Of a stretch of 64,000 bases of DNA, positions 62,674-64,000 are shown piece after piece. The notes below the pieces were generated by a model. It was not told the DNA's origin and did not search any database. It saw only the letters and a list, made by a program, of their open reading frames with translations. The stretch is from Hetaerina americana (taxonomy: Eukaryota; Arthropoda; Insecta; Odonata; Calopterygidae), in the NCBI GenBank assembly GCA_022747635.1, contig JAKTNV010000638.1, positions 25,794-89,793 on the forward strand, read 5' to 3'. Made by a program: the position numbers and the translations under genes. How positions within the stretch are numbered: position 1 is the stretch's first letter; each line of letters starts with the position of its first letter.

Positions 62674-64000
62674 ATGCCTTCTATACACCTCAAACATTCA
62701 CTCTATAATGGAAGACTGTTGTTTTTCGCAATATTTTTGGAAATTTGGGCTCTTTCACTAACATTAACACTCGCGCTGAGGCATCTTTTATGCTCATTTC
62801 TTGTCTTTAATGATTTATTCTGGGTTTTATTTTGTTTATTTGATGAAAATGAACGACAATACACACCATGGAAACATTTTTGTTTGATTCGTGTCGAGTG
62901 AGATTTTCACCTAGAACCCAAAGGGGGGGGTATTCGCACTTTTCATGGAAAAATGTGAAAAATTAAAATTTCTAAAAATGAAATAAATGCCTTCTATACA
63001 CCTCAAACATTCACTCTATAATGGAAGATTGTTGTTTTTCGCAATATTTTTGGAAATTTGGGCTCTTTTACTAACATTAACACTCGCGCTGAGGCATCTT
63101 TTATGCTCATTTCTTGTCTTTAATGATTTATTCTGGGTTTTATTTTGTTTATTTGAAGTAAATAAACAACAATACACACAATGGAAACATTTTTGTTTGA
63201 TTCGTTTCGAGTGAGATTTTAACCTAAGAACTTTTCATGGAAAAATGTGAAAAATTAAAATTTCTAAAAATGAAATAAATGCCTTCTATATACCTCAAAC
63301 ATTCACTCTATAATGGAAGATTGTTGTTTTTCGCAATATTTTTGGAAATTTGGGCTCTTTTAGTAACATTAACACTTTCGCTGAGGCATCTTTTATGCTC
63401 ATTTCTTGTCTTTAATGATTTATTCTGGGTTTTTTTTGTCGAGTTAGATTTTCACCTAGAACCCAAAGGGGGGGGGATTGGCACTTTTCATGGAAAAATG
63501 TGAGAAATTAAAATTTCTTAAAATGAAATAAATGCCTTCTATACACCTCAAACATTATAAATAATGGAAGATTGTTGTTTTTCGCAATATTTTTGGAAAT
63601 TTGGGCTCTTTTACTAACATTAACACTTTCGCTGAGGCATCTTTTATGCTCATTTCTTGTCTTTAATGATTTATTCTGGGTTTTCTTTTGTTTATTTGAT
63701 GAAAATGAACAACAATACACACCATGGAAACATTTTTGTTTGATTCGTGTCGAGTGAGATTTTCACCTAGAACCCATAGGGGGGTATTTGCACTTTTTAT
63801 TGAAAAATGTGAAAAATTAAAATTTCTAAAAATGAAATAAATGCCTTCTATACACCTCAAACATTCACTCTATAATGGAAGATTGTTGTTTTTCGCAATA
63901 TTTTTTGAAATTTGGGCTCTTTAACTAACACTAACACTTGCGCTGAGGCATCTTTTATGCTCATTTCTTGTCTTTAATGATTTATTCTGGGTTTTATTTT
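62674..64000 (+). repeat. Seven-monomer core cassette, copy 7 (cut by window edge)
   Basis: Units start at 62674, 62987 (292 bp), 63279 (253 bp), 63532 (309 bp) and 63841. The fifth unit is cut by the window edge. Spacing from the sixth copy is 3326 bp, with a linker of four monomers, the same number as between the first and second copies. Confidence 0.8.
63841..64000 (+). repeat. Partial satellite monomer at the right edge
   Basis: The last unit begins at the usual phase motif and carries CTTTAACTAACAC, the mark of the 292-bp type that follows CCCATAGG units. It matches 24936 onward and 60515 onward. The array therefore continues beyond the window on this side too. Confidence 0.9.

Larger units (their letters stand above)
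1..64000 (+). repeat. Satellite DNA array, about 312-bp monomer, fills the whole window
   Basis: The same AT-rich unit recurs without interruption from the first base to the last. ATGCCTTC or a one-base variant marks the phase at 208 positions (215, 528, 840 ... 63532, 63841), giving 207 complete monomers with a mean spacing of about 307 bp. The mode is 312-313 bp; the mean is lowered by deletion variants. All units share one orientation and no inversion was seen. No foreign sequence separates any two units. Recurrent landmarks in a typical unit are an SspI site (AATATT), a GCGC, an NcoI site (CCATGG, lost in some variants), a TCGA and a run of G. Long satellite arrays with higher-order structure are typical of eukaryotic centromeric or heterochromatic DNA, which is an inference for this locus. 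I do not recognise the family. Confidence 0.97.
55647..64000 (+). repeat. Zone E: mixed array with 253-bp and 292-bp monomers
   Basis: Units of 292 bp start at 55647, 56875, 59661, 60515 and 62987; units of 253 bp start at 59953 and 63279. The composition resembles zone C because most of this zone is a duplicate of its left part. The zone continues past the right edge of the window. Confidence 0.82.
61429..64000 (+). repeat. 3325-bp 11-monomer HOR, copy 2 (cut by window edge)
   Basis: Units start at 61429, 61742, 62050, 62362, 62674, 62987, 63279, 63532 and 63841, each 3325-3326 bp after its counterpart. Rare marks such as CAACCATTTACTCC near 61446 and the three-G tract near 61990 are shared. 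Only a few differences were seen, for instance TTTCTTAAAATG near 63515. At least two units of the period lie outside the window. Confidence 0.87.

Noticed and set aside
215..63840. Many 60- to 103-codon reading frames on both strands, all versions of a few related peptides
   Set aside because: They repeat with the 312-bp satellite period and come from its T-rich composition. Frameshifting indels and stop changes are common within them, and both strands give frames over the same bases. No gene was annotated.
1..64000. CRISPR array
   Set aside because: The repeated unit is about 312 bp and contiguous; there are no short repeats with unique spacers.
1..64000. Ribosomal intergenic spacer subrepeats or a tandem RNA gene cluster
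   Set aside because: No rRNA, 5S or tRNA sequence, and no internal control elements that I could recognise, occur in any unit over 64 kb.
1..64000. A very long protein with tandem 104-residue repeats (312 is divisible by three)
   Set aside because: Stop codons occur in each unit and many units are 311, 313, 292 or 253 bp, so no frame stays open across monomers.
1..64000. Transposable element remnants or LTRs
   Set aside because: No target-site duplication, terminal repeat, poly-A tail or transposase or reverse transcriptase motif was seen; all bases are accounted for by the satellite unit.

Overview
The window is one uninterrupted tandem satellite DNA array. I see no protein-coding gene, RNA gene, transposon, CRISPR array or single-copy sequence in any part of the 64 kb. 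The unit is an AT-rich monomer (about 32% G+C by hand count of 16004-16315) with a modal length of 312-313 bp. Using the recurrent ATGCCTTC motif and its one-base variants as a phase marker, I count 207 complete monomers between 215 and 63840, plus a partial one at each edge. All are head-to-tail in the same orientation. An array of this size and structure indicates a eukaryote, most likely centromeric, pericentromeric or other constitutive heterochromatin. I do not recognise the family and cannot name the organism; plant and invertebrate are both possible.

Monomers fall into length classes: 308-316 bp (167 copies), 290-292 bp (29 copies, lacking the G-tract block), 253 bp (7 copies, internal deletion of about 60 bp), 294-295 bp (2 copies) and 345 bp (2 copies, with a 32-bp internal tandem duplication). 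Each class also carries diagnostic substitutions. Ordered sets of variants recur, so the array has higher-order repeat (HOR) structure.

Layout: zone A (1-12533) mixes full and 292-bp units and contains a 6-monomer, 1851-bp HOR in two full copies (3922-7623). Zone B (12534-19440) has only full-length units and the two-copy part of an 8-monomer, 2502-bp HOR. Zone C (19441-46293) is again mixed. It carries five copies of a 7-monomer core cassette with the 253-bp unit, a 4-monomer 1248-bp HOR in tandem, and most of a 17-monomer, 5.18-kb HOR in two copies (37187-47540). Zone D (46294-55646) is full-length again, with a 937-bp trimer duplication and a more diverged 13-monomer, 4040-bp periodicity. 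Zone E (55647-64000) repeats the start of zone C at a distance of about 36 kb, then repeats itself with an 11-monomer period of 3325 bp.

The pattern fits repeated unequal crossover, gene conversion and larger segmental duplication inside one satellite. Chimeric monomers mark several exchange points. A 75-codon hydrophobic reading frame recurs in most full-length units, but the evidence is against it being a gene. Everything here was read by eye; identities are impressions from diagnostic sites, not computed alignments.
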